A stretch of DNA of 10,555 nucleotides from Vibrio madracius (GCA_000695745.1 ASHK01000216.1:1672-12226), one strand, 5' to 3'. Positions 1 to 6,603 are shown, numbered from the stretch's first letter. Notes: a model not told the origin generated them from the sequence alone. Numbers and translations: made by a program.

Positions 1-389
1 CCCTTTTGCTCCAGGCCGACCACCAGCTTCTCCATGTACATATCAGGTGCTTTCAAGAAGCTGCCTTTTTCACCAGCGGCTAAAACAGCAAGTGCATTTG
101 ACTGGCCCATTGCTGTCATACGTGTACCTTCAATAGGATCTACCGCGATATCGACGGCATCACCACCAAGACCAACTTGTTCACCGATATACAGCATAGG
201 CGCATCATCAATTTCACCTTCACCAATAACAATTTCACCTTCGATATCGGTTTTGTTCAGTAGGCTGCGCATGACTTCAACTGCGGCACCATCCGCAGCA
301 TTCTTATCGCCACGTCCAAGCCATTTATAACCTGCTAAGGCGGCACCTTCGGTAACTCGTGAAAAAGCCATCGCTAAATCGCGCTTCAT
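1..389 (-). CDS. glpX: Fructose-1,6-bisphosphatase class II GlpX, N-terminal part (cut by window edge)
   Basis: This enzyme hydrolyses fructose-1,6-bisphosphate to fructose-6-phosphate in gluconeogenesis, in the cytoplasm. The first ~129 of about 335 residues are present, and the frame is open to the window edge. The protein begins [20 protein letters not shown] and matches the GlpX family throughout. Metal-binding residues of the lithium-sensitive phosphatase fold are visible: Asp33 in KNAADG, Glu57 in IGEGEID, and Asp84/Glu87 in the DPIEGT signature, followed by [12 protein letters not shown]. The ATG at 387-389 is chosen because it gives the family's standard N-terminus and is preceded by a GGAG-type ribosome site. 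In enterics glpX usually follows glpFK; here it stands alone, divergent from zapB, which suggests its own promoter. No frame defect is seen in this part. Confidence 0.95.
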   Translation of the reverse strand, partial: MKRDLAMAFSRVTEGAALAGYKWLGRGDKNAADGAAVEVMRSLLNKTDIEGEIVIGEGEIDDAPMLYIGEQVGLGGDAVDIAVDPIEGTRMTAMGQSNALAVLAAGEKGSFLKAPDMYMEKLVVGLEQK

Positions 390-435
390 ACTGACTCCAA
401 TTAAATGAAAAATGACAAAAGGATTTCTGGCGCGA

Positions 436-444
436 ATTCTAGCA
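436..444 (-). promoter_or_regulatory. Candidate glpX promoter, extended -10
   Basis: Read on the minus strand the element is TGCTAGAAT, an extended -10 (TGn followed by TAGAAT, 5 of 6 matches to TATAAT). It lies about 47 bp upstream of the glpX start codon. No good -35 is present at 17 bp (CAAACG at 459-464), which fits a promoter that relies on the TG extension. The -35 position falls inside the palindrome at 452-467. Confidence 0.45.
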
Positions 445-451
445 CATCCTA

Positions 452-467
452 AAGGAAACGTTTGCTT
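452..467 (-). promoter_or_regulatory. LacI-family operator-like palindrome (Cra- or PurR-like) at the glpX promoter
   Basis: The minus strand reads AAGCAAACGTTTCCTT. As I recall the enteric PurR pattern (ANGCAANCGNTTNCNT), every fixed position matches. The plus strand contains GAAACGTTT, the core of the Cra palindrome TGAAACGTTTCA (9 of 12 positions). It covers the -35 position of the candidate glpX promoter, so bound protein would most simply repress. Cra fits a gluconeogenic target better than PurR, but the sequence match is better for PurR. No binding evidence exists here. Confidence 0.45.
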
Positions 468-607
468 TTTTGTGGATTTGGCCGCTATCTTGTCGCTAAG
501 TGATGATGACTCATTAAGAAAATGCAGGACAAAAGGTCAGAGTAGGGTGATAGCAGGTTAGCTTTGACTAGCTTTAGGTAAAGCTTATGTCATTTTGCGA
601 TGCTTTT

Positions 608-637
608 TTGACCGAATGGTGAAAAATCTGCAATATA
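608..637 (+). promoter_or_regulatory. Candidate zapB promoter
   Basis: TTGACC (5 of 6 to TTGACA) at 608-613 is followed 18 bp later by AATATA at 632-637, preceded by TG at 629-630, which gives an extended -10. It lies about 93 bp upstream of the zapB ATG. The -10 is weak, and an alternative at 564-591 cannot be excluded. Confidence 0.3.
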
Positions 638-729
638 GGGCGTGTCTATCTTCTCTATGCTGAGTAGAATGGGACAATATAGAGTATGAAGTCTTTTCAT
701 GTCACAGAATTAACTAAGGGTAGGCCGAG

Positions 730-973
730 ATGTCTTTTGAAGTACTGGAACAACTAGAAGCAAAAATTCAAACTGCAGTTGACACAATCGCGCTTCTTCA
801 AATGGAAGTTGAAGAACTGAAAGAAGAAAAAGTGCAGCTAGCAAATCAAGCGGAAGAGCTACGTAACAGCCGTGAAGAATTGGTTCAAAAGACTGAGCAA
901 AATGCAACGCGAGCATGGTCAATGGCAAGAGCGTATTCGTAACCTGCTTGGCAAAATGGACGAAGTAGAGTAA
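730..973 (+). CDS. zapB: Cell division protein ZapB, interrupted by one extra base
   Basis: ZapB is a small cytoplasmic coiled-coil protein that joins the FtsZ ring through ZapA and helps link the divisome to the nucleoid terminus via MatP. The sequence starts [20 protein letters not shown] and is one long heptad-rich coiled coil ([18 protein letters not shown]). Read straight, it ends at 942 after 70 residues. Moving to the next frame at about 900 gives [19 protein letters not shown] and the terminal DEVE, ending at TAA 971-973. Removing one A from the AAAA run at 899-902 restores 80 aa, the usual Vibrio length. A strong terminator follows immediately, so the gene is a single-gene unit. The shift is most likely a sequencing error; a genuine truncation would lose the conserved C-terminus. 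Confidence 0.9.
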
Positions 974-994
974 TTCATTCGTCAAACGTATTCG

Positions 995-1021
995 AAAAGC
1001 ACTCATTTGAGTGCTTTTTTT
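995..1021 (+). terminator. Rho-independent terminator of zapB
   Basis: A perfect 10-bp stem (AAAAGCACTC at 995-1004, GAGTGCTTTT at 1009-1018) closes a 4-nt ATTT loop and runs into a seven-T tract (1015-1021). It lies 21 nt after the zapB stop. The A-run on the left side could let it act on the other strand too, but no minus-strand gene ends here. Confidence 0.9.
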
Positions 1022-1062
1022 ATATCATTTGGTCTAACCAGTGTAACTCACCGTCTCTTGAC

Positions 1063-1091
1063 TTTTCGTACACAACTTGAGCACGTATACT
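1063..1091 (+). promoter_or_regulatory. Candidate promoter of the TetR-family gene
   Basis: A good -10, TATACT (5 of 6), is at 1086-1091, about 30 bp before the ATG. The best-placed -35 (1063-1068) is poor. The better hexamer TTGACT at 1058-1063 leaves a spacer of 22 bp, too long for ordinary sigma-70 use, so an activator or another -10 may be involved. Confidence 0.3.
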
Positions 1092-1120
1092 AACCCCAAC
1101 TAGGGAAAGGAAAAGTTAGA

Positions 1121-1774
1121 ATGAAAACACGTGACAAAATAGTGTATGCCGCCCTCGACTTATTTAATTTAGATGGCGAGCGCAACGTGACGACCAACCA
1201 TATTGCGGCTCATATCGAGATTAGCCCAGGAAACCTCTATTACCACTTTCGCAACAAGCAAGAAATCGTCAGAGAGATCTTTGCTTTGTATTCGCAAGAA
1301 CTCATCGAGCGTTTTACGCCGATCCAAGGTCAGCAAGAAAGTTTGGCACTCTTAAAACACTACCTTGATTCTATCTTTAACCTAATGTGGAAATACCGTT
1401 TCTTCTACGCTAACTTACCAGAGATACTTCAGCGTGACCCTAAATTGCATGATGAGTATATTGAGGTGCAAGAGCGACTCCAAGGTAACTTGGTGAACAT
1501 TTTAAGGGCATTCGTCGAGCTTGACTTACTCGCTATTAATGAGAAAGAACTCAAGTCATTAGTGACCACATTGCATATGATGGCAGTGGGTTGGCTAAGC
1601 TACCAATCTGCGATGTCTCCAAAAACCAAAATCACCGAAGAGGTGATTCAGCAAGGCATGCTTCATATGATTAATGTCGTGAAGCCACTTTCGACGGCAA
1701 AAGGTCGCGAACAGCTATCGCTTTTGGAAGATGGAGTGAAAATGATGGGGACGGCAGAGAGTCGTTCGTTCTAA
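1121..1774 (+). CDS. TetR-family transcriptional regulator
   Basis: This is a predicted dimeric DNA-binding regulator of 217 aa, a normal length for the family. The N-terminal 50 residues form a TetR helix-turn-helix: ALDLFNLDGERNVTTNHIAA, then the recognition helix around ISPGNLYYHFRNK (residues 34-46) and KQEIVREIF. The rest is helical, tryptophan- and leucine-rich, and probably a ligand-binding and dimer domain whose ligand cannot be read from sequence. The ATG at 1121 follows GGAAAGGAAA, a good ribosome site. It is followed by a hairpin terminator and then, on the same strand, by a DHH phosphoesterase gene, so the two may or may not be co-regulated. It is not SlmA or FabR as far as I can recognise. 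TetR proteins often repress themselves, but I see no clear palindrome over the promoter. Confidence 0.88.
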   Translation: MKTRDKIVYAALDLFNLDGERNVTTNHIAAHIEISPGNLYYHFRNKQEIVREIFALYSQELIERFTPIQGQQESLALLKHYLDSIFNLMWKYRFFYANLPEILQRDPKLHDEYIEVQERLQGNLVNILRAFVELDLLAINEKELKSLVTTLHMMAVGWLSYQSAMSPKTKITEEVIQQGMLHMINVVKPLSTAKGREQLSLLEDGVKMMGTAESRSF

Positions 1775-1804
1775 TGGTATGATATATAGCCAATTCATCT
1801 TGCT

Positions 1805-1839
1805 ACAAACCCTACATCCTTAGTAGGGTTTGTTGTTTT
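1805..1839 (+). terminator. Rho-independent terminator after the TetR-family gene
   Basis: A perfect 11-bp stem (ACAAACCCTAC at 1805-1815, GTAGGGTTTGT at 1823-1833) has a 7-nt loop and is followed by TGTTTT. It starts 30 nt after the tetR-type stop and ends about 32 nt before the next start codon. The U-tract is interrupted by G, so read-through into the DHH gene is possible. Confidence 0.75.
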
Positions 1840-1871
1840 AGAAGCAAAGAGAACGCTAGGATGGTAATGTC

Positions 1872-2867
1872 ATGGTCAACAAAGAAACCAGCATGAAAGC
1901 GCACTATGACGTGTTTAATGGCGATGCGGATGGCATCCTGTCCTTACTGCAATTGCGACTGGCTCACCCTAAAGAAACACGATTGATATCAGGTATTAAG
2001 CGAGATATTGCTTTATTACAGCGGGTTCCTGTTGAACAGGCGAGCTCGGTGACCGTACTCGATATTTCAATGGATATAAATCAGGCCGCCCTAGCTGAGC
2101 TTTTGGAACATGATGTTGCTATTACTTACATCGATCACCACAAAGCTTCAGTGATTCCCCAACATGATAGTTTTGAAGCGCATATCGACCTTGATGCCAA
2201 CATATGCACCGCATTAATAGTAGATAACCTGCTGCAGGGACAATTCCGGACTTGGGCGATTGCTGCTGCTTACGGCGATAATATGCTGGCCAGTGCCGAG
2301 CGATTAGCGGATACGCTGAAACTGACTCAGCAACAGCGACATTTTCTCAAACAGCTAGGAATCTTGGTGAATTATAACGGCTATGGGGAAACCTTGGATG
2401 ACCTTCACTTCGATCCAGTCATCTTGTTCCAAAGGTTATTGGCCTACCCTGATCCTTTTGAGTGCCAGCAAGATGCGGCTTCACCGTATTACACACTTAA
2501 GGCAGCGTTTGAGAGTGACGAAATGGCATTAGGCGCGGCGGAAACTATTTTTGAATCTGATGCACTAAGAGTGATAAAGCTGCCAGCGACGTCAGCGGCA
2601 AGACGAATGTCGGGGACTTGGATTAATCGCTTAGCGAATGAGTCTCCTGAACAAGCGCATATCTCTCTGGTGCCAAGACGTGATTCAGGCAAAGGTGTGA
2701 GTTATACCGTTTCTGTCAGAGCCCCGCTAAATAATAAGCGAGGCGCTGCCGAGGTTTGTAGTCAGTTTGCCACTGGCGGTGGACGAGAAGCGGCAGGGGG
2801 GATTAATGCGCTGCCAGAGCATGAAATCGAGCAACTGATTCACGTTGCTCAATCACGTTATTGCTAA
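1872..2867 (+). CDS. DHH/DHHA1-family phosphoesterase of unknown substrate
   Basis: This is a predicted cytoplasmic, metal-dependent phosphoesterase of 331 aa. DHH-family landmarks appear in order: NGDADG (residues 16-21), DIS at 64-66, the signature DHH at 88-90 (TYIDHHKAS), and YGDN at 134-137. A C-terminal DHHA1-like domain ends with the glycine-rich GGGREAAGG (302-310), where many relatives have GGGH. Other DHH proteins cleave short RNAs, cyclic dinucleotides, pyrophosphate or single-stranded DNA; which applies here cannot be read from sequence. ATG 1872 follows AGGATGG at a suitable distance. The in-frame ATG at 1893 (MKAHYDVFNGDADG) is an alternative that would match a shorter N-terminus but has a poorer ribosome site. 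The gene converges on envC with only 21 bp between the stops and no strong terminator. Confidence 0.82.
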   Translation: MVNKETSMKAHYDVFNGDADGILSLLQLRLAHPKETRLISGIKRDIALLQRVPVEQASSVTVLDISMDINQAALAELLEHDVAITYIDHHKASVIPQHDSFEAHIDLDANICTALIVDNLLQGQFRTWAIAAAYGDNMLASAERLADTLKLTQQQRHFLKQLGILVNYNGYGETLDDLHFDPVILFQRLLAYPDPFECQQDAASPYYTLKAAFESDEMALGAAETIFESDALRVIKLPATSAARRMSGTWINRLANESPEQAHISLVPRRDSGKGVSYTVSVRAPLNNKRGAAEVCSQFATGGGREAAGGINALPEHEIEQLIHVAQSRYC

Positions 2868-2888
2868 AGGTTCAGGCTTGGCTTGCGG

Positions 2889-4019
2889 TTACCGCTTTAA
2901 CCAACTCTTTGGGTTTTGAACTTTACTATTGCGGCGGATCTCGAAATACAAGGATGACGTTGACTGACCGCCAGTATCTCCAGCAAGAGCAATGGTTTCA
3001 CCAGCCGATACTTTATCGCCCTCTTTTTTCAAGAGTGTTTGGTTATAGCCATAGAGAGTCATGTCGCCCTTACCATGGTCTAGCAGAACAACCAGTCCAT
3101 AACCGCGTAAATAGTCTGCAAAAACTACCGTACCGGAATAGACAGACTTAATTGCCTCGCCATATTTGGCTTGAATGACCATACCTTTCCAATTGACCTG
3201 GCCGGTTTGTTTAGTACCAAAGCTGTGTAAGATCTTTCCTTTTACCGGCCACGGCAGTTTCCCTTTTTGTCGAGCTAAGCCATCCATAGGGACTTGATTT
3301 CGCTTGGCGGCTTTAGCGATTTCCGCCTTCAGGCGTGTCTCATTTCGTTGCAGCTCTGCCAAGTATGTTTTATCACTAGAAATACTTTTCCTAATTTTCG
3401 AAACGGTACTTTTGCGACTAGCTTGATTTTTCGCCAGTGAATTGCGTTTCTCTTTTTGTTGCTCCAGTAATTGAGCGATTTGATTTCGTTCTAGTTCAAG
3501 TGCACGTTCGCTTTCCGCTAACTCAAGCTCAGTTTGTGCTAACTTCTCTAACGTTTCGGCACGCGCTTTAGCAAGATATTGATAGTACTGGCTAATGCGG
3601 TCTTCATCTGGATCAGAGCTAAAGACATTCGTTGCAGAGTTGTTCTGCTTAGTGACGTAATAGGTTTGTACTAATTCGGCGAGAATTTTCTGTTGTTGTT
3701 TCTTTTGCTCGGTCAGCGCTTCAACTTGTTGATGAAAACTGTCTAGATTGCGATTCGCTTGTGCAAGTTGTGCTGTGGTCGCCTTTATCTCTTTTTCGAT
3801 ATTAGAGATTCCAACTTCTTGTTGTCGCAAGGATTTTTGCAGTTTATCCAGCTCTTTTTGCTGGGCAGAAAGCTCTTTTTGTTGGCGTGTAATTTCACTT
3901 TTTACACCGCTAAGCTCACTTTGATTCGCTGAAGAGAGTGTCGGATATGTAATAAGCCCGATGCTAAGAACCAGTGCCGATATAGCGGGGATGAAAGGCG
4001 ATTTGTTATTGGGTTTCAT
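2889..4019 (-). CDS. envC: Murein hydrolase activator EnvC (degenerate LytM, coiled coil)
   Basis: EnvC is a periplasmic protein recruited to the septum by FtsEX, where it activates the AmiA/AmiB amidases that split daughter cells. The 376 aa comprise a signal peptide (KPNNK, hydrophobic core to about residue 26, likely cut after SSA at 31), a long Gln/Glu/Lys-rich coiled coil with a break (about 35-245), and a C-terminal LytM/M23-like domain (about 253-374, from LPWPVKGKILHSFG). The M23 zinc ligands are largely lost: NWKGMVI stands where active enzymes have HxGxD, YGYN (323-326) replaces the usual HxH segment, and LYFEIR replaces LHFEI. This is the expected non-enzymatic activator form. The start at 4017-4019 is chosen over an upstream in-frame ATG at 4115 because it gives a proper signal peptide and follows GGAAG. 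It lies downstream of gpmM as in E. coli, but yibQ is not next. Confidence 0.93.
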   Translation of the reverse strand: MKPNNKSPFIPAISALVLSIGLITYPTLSSANQSELSGVKSEITRQQKELSAQQKELDKLQKSLRQQEVGISNIEKEIKATTAQLAQANRNLDSFHQQVEALTEQKKQQQKILAELVQTYYVTKQNNSATNVFSSDPDEDRISQYYQYLAKARAETLEKLAQTELELAESERALELERNQIAQLLEQQKEKRNSLAKNQASRKSTVSKIRKSISSDKTYLAELQRNETRLKAEIAKAAKRNQVPMDGLARQKGKLPWPVKGKILHSFGTKQTGQVNWKGMVIQAKYGEAIKSVYSGTVVFADYLRGYGLVVLLDHGKGDMTLYGYNQTLLKKEGDKVSAGETIALAGDTGGQSTSSLYFEIRRNSKVQNPKSWLKR

Positions 4020-4076
4020 TCTACTTCCGTTAAAAATACCGACCAAGTTTGTTCGTGCCCATATTGCGTTAGCACC

Positions 4077-4107
4077 ATTATATCCACACTTAGGGTCACA
4101 GGTGCAA
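4077..4107 (-). promoter_or_regulatory. Candidate envC promoter
   Basis: Read on the minus strand there is a perfect TATAAT at 4082-4077, with TTGCAC at 4107-4102 as the best -35. The spacer is 19 bp, slightly long. The start would fall near 4070, giving a leader of about 50 nt before the envC ATG. The promoter sits just after the gpmM terminator, which supports independent expression of envC. Confidence 0.55.
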
Positions 4108-4113
4108 GCATAC

Positions 4114-4144
4114 AAAAACGCCGATGCGTATGCACCGGCGTTTT
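4114..4144 (-). terminator. Rho-independent terminator between gpmM and envC
   Basis: The 9-bp stem is AAAACGCCG (4115-4123) with CGGCGTTTT (4136-4144). A further inner TGC/GCA pair (4125-4127, 4132-4134) closes a GTAT loop. On the minus strand it ends in five T and lies 33 nt after the gpmM stop. The tail on the other strand is TTTT, so it could be weakly bidirectional. Confidence 0.88.
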
Positions 4145-4176
4145 ATCAAGTAAATGTCATTACTTTACGAGGTCGG

Positions 4177-5707
4177 TTATTTAACCAAAACGTCGCCAGA
4201 CATTTCCGCTGGAATTTCCATGCCAGACATAGAAAGCATCGTTGGAGCTAGATCAGACAGTTTACCGCCTTCTTTAAACTCAACCGCTTTATCACCAACA
4301 TAGATCAGTGGTACTGGTAGGTTAGTGTGAGCGGTGTGGATACCACCAGTCTCAGGGTCTACCATCATTTCTGCGTTACCATGGTCTGCAGTGATCAGCA
4401 TTTGACCACCGACTTCTTTAATGGCTTCTACTACTTTACCTACGCTTGCATCTAAAGCTTCAATCGCTTGTTCAGCTGCTTCGTATACACCTGTATGGCC
4501 AACCATATCGGCGTTTGGATAGTTACAGATGATAGTGTCATATTTGCCTGACTTGATAGCCGCAACCATTTTTTCAGTCAGCTCTTCAGAGCTCATCTCT
4601 GGTTGAAGGTCATAAGTTGCTACTTTTGGAGAAGCAACAAGTTGGCGCTCTTCACCATCAAACTCAGTTTCAACACCACCATTGAAGAAGAACGTTACGT
4701 GAGCGTATTTCTCAGTTTCAGAGATACGTAGCTGAGTTTTACCTGCTTTCGATAACCACTCACCATAAGTATTCTCTAATGATGCTGGTGGGAATGCACA
4801 AAGTAGAGGAATGTCCGCTGCGTATTGAGTCAACATAACGAAATCAACCGCTGGGAACGCTTTACGCTCAAAACCTTCAAACGATGGCACAAACGCACGA
4901 GTAATTTCACGAGCACGGTCAGCACGGTAGTTCATAAAGATCACCGCATCGCCATCAACGATAGCTGCCGATTCTTGGCCTCAGCGCGAATTTCTGTTGG
5001 CGCAACGAATTCGTCGTTTTCATCACGAGAGTAGGCCGCTTCAAGACCTGCAACTGCAGAGTCAAATGTGTACGCACCTTGTGCTAGAGTCAGTAGGTCG
5101 TAGGCTTTTTCTACGCGATCCCAGTTGTTATCACGATCCATTGCATAGTAACGACCAACAAGAGATGCTACGCGACCTTTGCCTAGCTCTGCAAATAGAG
5201 CGTCAAAGCGTTGTAGTGAACCTTCTGCACTACGTGGTGGTGTATCACGACCGTCTAAGAAGCAGTGTAGGTAGATTTTTTCTGCGCCACGTTCTGCCGC
5301 CATTTTCACTGCTGCGTAGATGTGATCTTCGTGAGAGTGAACACCACCTGGAGACATCAGACCCATTAGGTGAACCGCTTTACCTGCAGCGATAGCTTTA
5401 TCCATTGCAGCGACAAGAATTTCATTCTGACCGAACTCACCGTCAGCGATAGATTTTGTGATGCGAGTAAGATCTTGGTATACCACGCGACCAGCACCAA
5501 TATTAGTGTGACCCACTTCTGAGTTACCCATTTGACCATCCGGAAGACCTACGTCCATGCCAGAAGCCGAAATTAGTGTACGTGGATTGTTTGCCCACAA
5601 GCCGTCCATTACTGGAGTTTTTGCGTTATTGATTGCGTTGCTTGCGTTGTCTTCACGGTAACCCAACCGTCAAGAATCACTAGAGCCATTGGCTTCTTAG
5701 CTGACAT
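4177..5707 (-). CDS. gpmM: 2,3-bisphosphoglycerate-independent phosphoglycerate mutase, with two 1-base deletions
   Basis: GpmM interconverts 3- and 2-phosphoglycerate in glycolysis and gluconeogenesis through a phosphoserine and two Mn ions. The ATG at 5705-5707 starts [16 protein letters not shown] frame shift then occurs in the CCC run at 5662-5664 (the minus strand reads TGGGTTACC where TGGGGTTACC gives WGYREDN). A second lies at 4979-4980 (GAGGCC where GAGGGCC gives [15 protein letters not shown]). Restoring one G at each yields exactly 510 aa, the normal length. Catalytic features are intact: Asp13 in LDGWG, Ser63 in [14 protein letters not shown], Lys334 in SETEKYAHV, Asp401/His405 in NADMVGH, ADHGN (442-445) and HTAHT. 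Both lesions are in short G runs, so sequencing error is likely. The gene heads a minus-strand unit with envC, separated from it by a terminator. Confidence 0.93.
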
Positions 5708-5755
5708 AGTTATAACCTCGTCAAATCGATAGTAACTTTACAGAAAACAAATTAG

Positions 5756-5770
5756 CGTAATTTTACTACA
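5756..5770 (-). promoter_or_regulatory. HexR-type operator upstream of gpmM
   Basis: On the minus strand the 15-mer is TGTAGTAAAATTACG. The HexR motif I recall from Shewanella and Vibrio work is TGTARTWWWAYTACA, and 14 of 15 positions agree (only the last base differs). It overlaps the best -10-like sequence of gpmM and lies about 50 bp before the ATG. HexR is a KDPG-responsive RpiR-family regulator of central carbon genes, so a glycolytic enzyme is a sensible target. Binding is inferred from sequence only. Confidence 0.5.
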
Positions 5771-5853
5771 CTTTTTAACCAAAACTGTAGTGGCAGATCA
5801 AATAATGTTTGTGATTACCGTTGCTTGTTTTCAGTTTTGGACAGTTGAAAACA

Positions 5854-5865
5854 CGAATCGTTTCC
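5854..5865 (+). promoter_or_regulatory. Cra-like core upstream of gpmM
   Basis: CGAATCGTTTCC matches the Cra-type pattern TGAATCGTTTCA at 10 of 12 positions, with a symmetric GAATCGTTTC centre. Its reverse strand reads GGAAACGATTCG, which shares GGAAACGnTT with the palindrome upstream of glpX. It lies about 150 bp upstream of gpmM, far for a repressor at the promoter but possible for an upstream site. Confidence 0.35.
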
Positions 5866-6034
5866 CGTGTGAGGTAATCATAGACGCTATTTTAGGATGA
5901 TTCCTCGCCTTTGTTTCTATTAATACGCCTGTATCAGTCGGTTTGGCTAATCGGTTTTCTCTATCTTTGCAATAGTGAAGACATTCGGGTTGAGGAGAGG
6001 GATCTCAATTCTTTGTTCGAAACATTTTCCCCTC

Positions 6035-6063
6035 TCGCCACAGCACGACTAAGCCGCTATACT
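6035..6063 (+). promoter_or_regulatory. Candidate yibN promoter
   Basis: TATACT (5 of 6) at 6058-6063 is preceded at 17 bp by TCGCCA (4 of 6 to TTGACA) at 6035-6040. The spacing is ideal and the leader before the yibN ATG would be about 33 nt, including AAGAG at 6091-6095 as ribosome site. Confidence 0.45.
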
Positions 6064-6103
6064 CCTCGACTGATTTAATGTTCAACTATTAAGAGCGCAA
6101 GCT

Positions 6104-6537
6104 ATGCAAGAATATTTAGAATTTTTCCAACAAAACATGATCATGGCACTAGTGTGGGTTGCACTATTCGTCGCTCTGATTGCCAACATCTTCAAATCAG
6201 CAAACGCTGCATATAAAGAAGTATCGGCTGCGCAAGTGACTCATATGATGAATCGTGAGAATGGTTTAGTGGTTGATATTCGTTCAAAAGACGACTTTAA
6301 ACGCGGTCATATTACTGACGCTGTTAACGTCCAACCGTCGGAAATTAAGTCAGGTTCAATCCCAAGCCTTGAAAACCATAAATCAGACCCAATCATTGTT
6401 GTATGCAAAACTGGACAAACTGCGCAAGAGAGCGCAAACCTGCTGGCAAAAGCAGGTTTGAGAAAGTTTTCTTGCTGAAAAATGGTCTGACGGCATGGAG
6501 CGAAGCGAGCCTGCCACTGATCAAAGGCAAAAAGTAA
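6104..6537 (+). CDS. yibN: Membrane-anchored rhodanese-domain protein YibN, with one 1-base deletion
   Basis: This is a predicted inner-membrane protein with a cytoplasmic rhodanese domain; its physiological role is not well defined. One membrane helix (about residues 12-30, MIMALVWVALFVALIANIF) is followed by a rhodanese fold containing VVDIRSKDDFKRGHI and the active-site loop CKTGQT, with Cys101 as the presumed sulfur carrier. The straight reading frame ends at 6478, but the next frame continues EKVFLLKNGLTAWSEASLPL to a TAA at 6535-6537. One missing T in the run at 6457-6459 (GGTTTGAG instead of GGTTTTGAG, giving AGFEKV) explains this and restores 144 aa, about the family's length. It lies divergent from gpmM and ahead of secB, as in enterics, but without grxC in between. 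Confidence 0.88.
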
Positions 6538-6603
6538 TCGAGAAATTTGAGTAATTTCGCGGCAGTTATGACTAAGGGATGTGATAAATGCCACGGAATT
6601 AAC

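Larger units (their letters stand above)
390..729. other. Divergent intergenic region between glpX and zapB
   Basis: This 340-bp stretch holds no convincing gene. The glpX-proximal end carries an extended -10 element and a LacI-family-type palindrome (listed separately). The zapB-proximal half has two possible -35 elements, TTGACT at 564-569 and TTGACC at 608-613. A perfect 7-bp inverted repeat (AGCTTTA/TAAAGCT, 570-576 and 579-585) sits directly after the first of these. Nothing else recognisable is seen. Confidence 0.7.
5708..6103. other. Divergent intergenic region between gpmM and yibN
   Basis: This 396-bp stretch holds no convincing gene. It contains a HexR-type palindrome near gpmM (5756-5770), a Cra-like core (5854-5865), and a group of nested inverted repeats (5806-5886) that could fold as RNA on the plus strand. 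A 7-bp inverted repeat (GAGAGGG at 5995-6001, CCCTCTC at 6030-6036) and a candidate yibN promoter also lie here. The gpmM promoter itself is unclear: TAAAAT at 5765-5760 on the minus strand is a fair -10, but no good -35 accompanies it. Confidence 0.7.

Noticed and set aside
710..1006. Open frame of 98 codons on the minus strand over zapB
   Set aside because: It is the antisense shadow of the zapB coiled coil and includes the terminator; it has no recognisable domain.
2885..2895. GCGGTTACCGC palindrome at the envC stop as a convergent terminator
   Set aside because: The loop is three bases with only four G-C pairs and there is no T-tract on either strand.
2861..3151. Plus-strand open frame overlapping the end of envC
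   Set aside because: The opposite strand encodes the conserved LytM-like domain of envC; the plus-strand product resembles nothing and has no separate ribosome site.
4020..4115. Upstream in-frame ATG for envC at 4115, adding 32 residues
   Set aside because: The extension is not like any signal sequence, covers the TATAAT promoter and reaches the gpmM terminator; the ATG at 4019 gives a proper signal peptide and ribosome site.
5640..5670. Programmed frameshifting in gpmM or cysE
   Set aside because: No slippery heptamer with a downstream structure is evident, these families are not known for it, and several unrelated genes show the same kind of lesion, so error is simpler.
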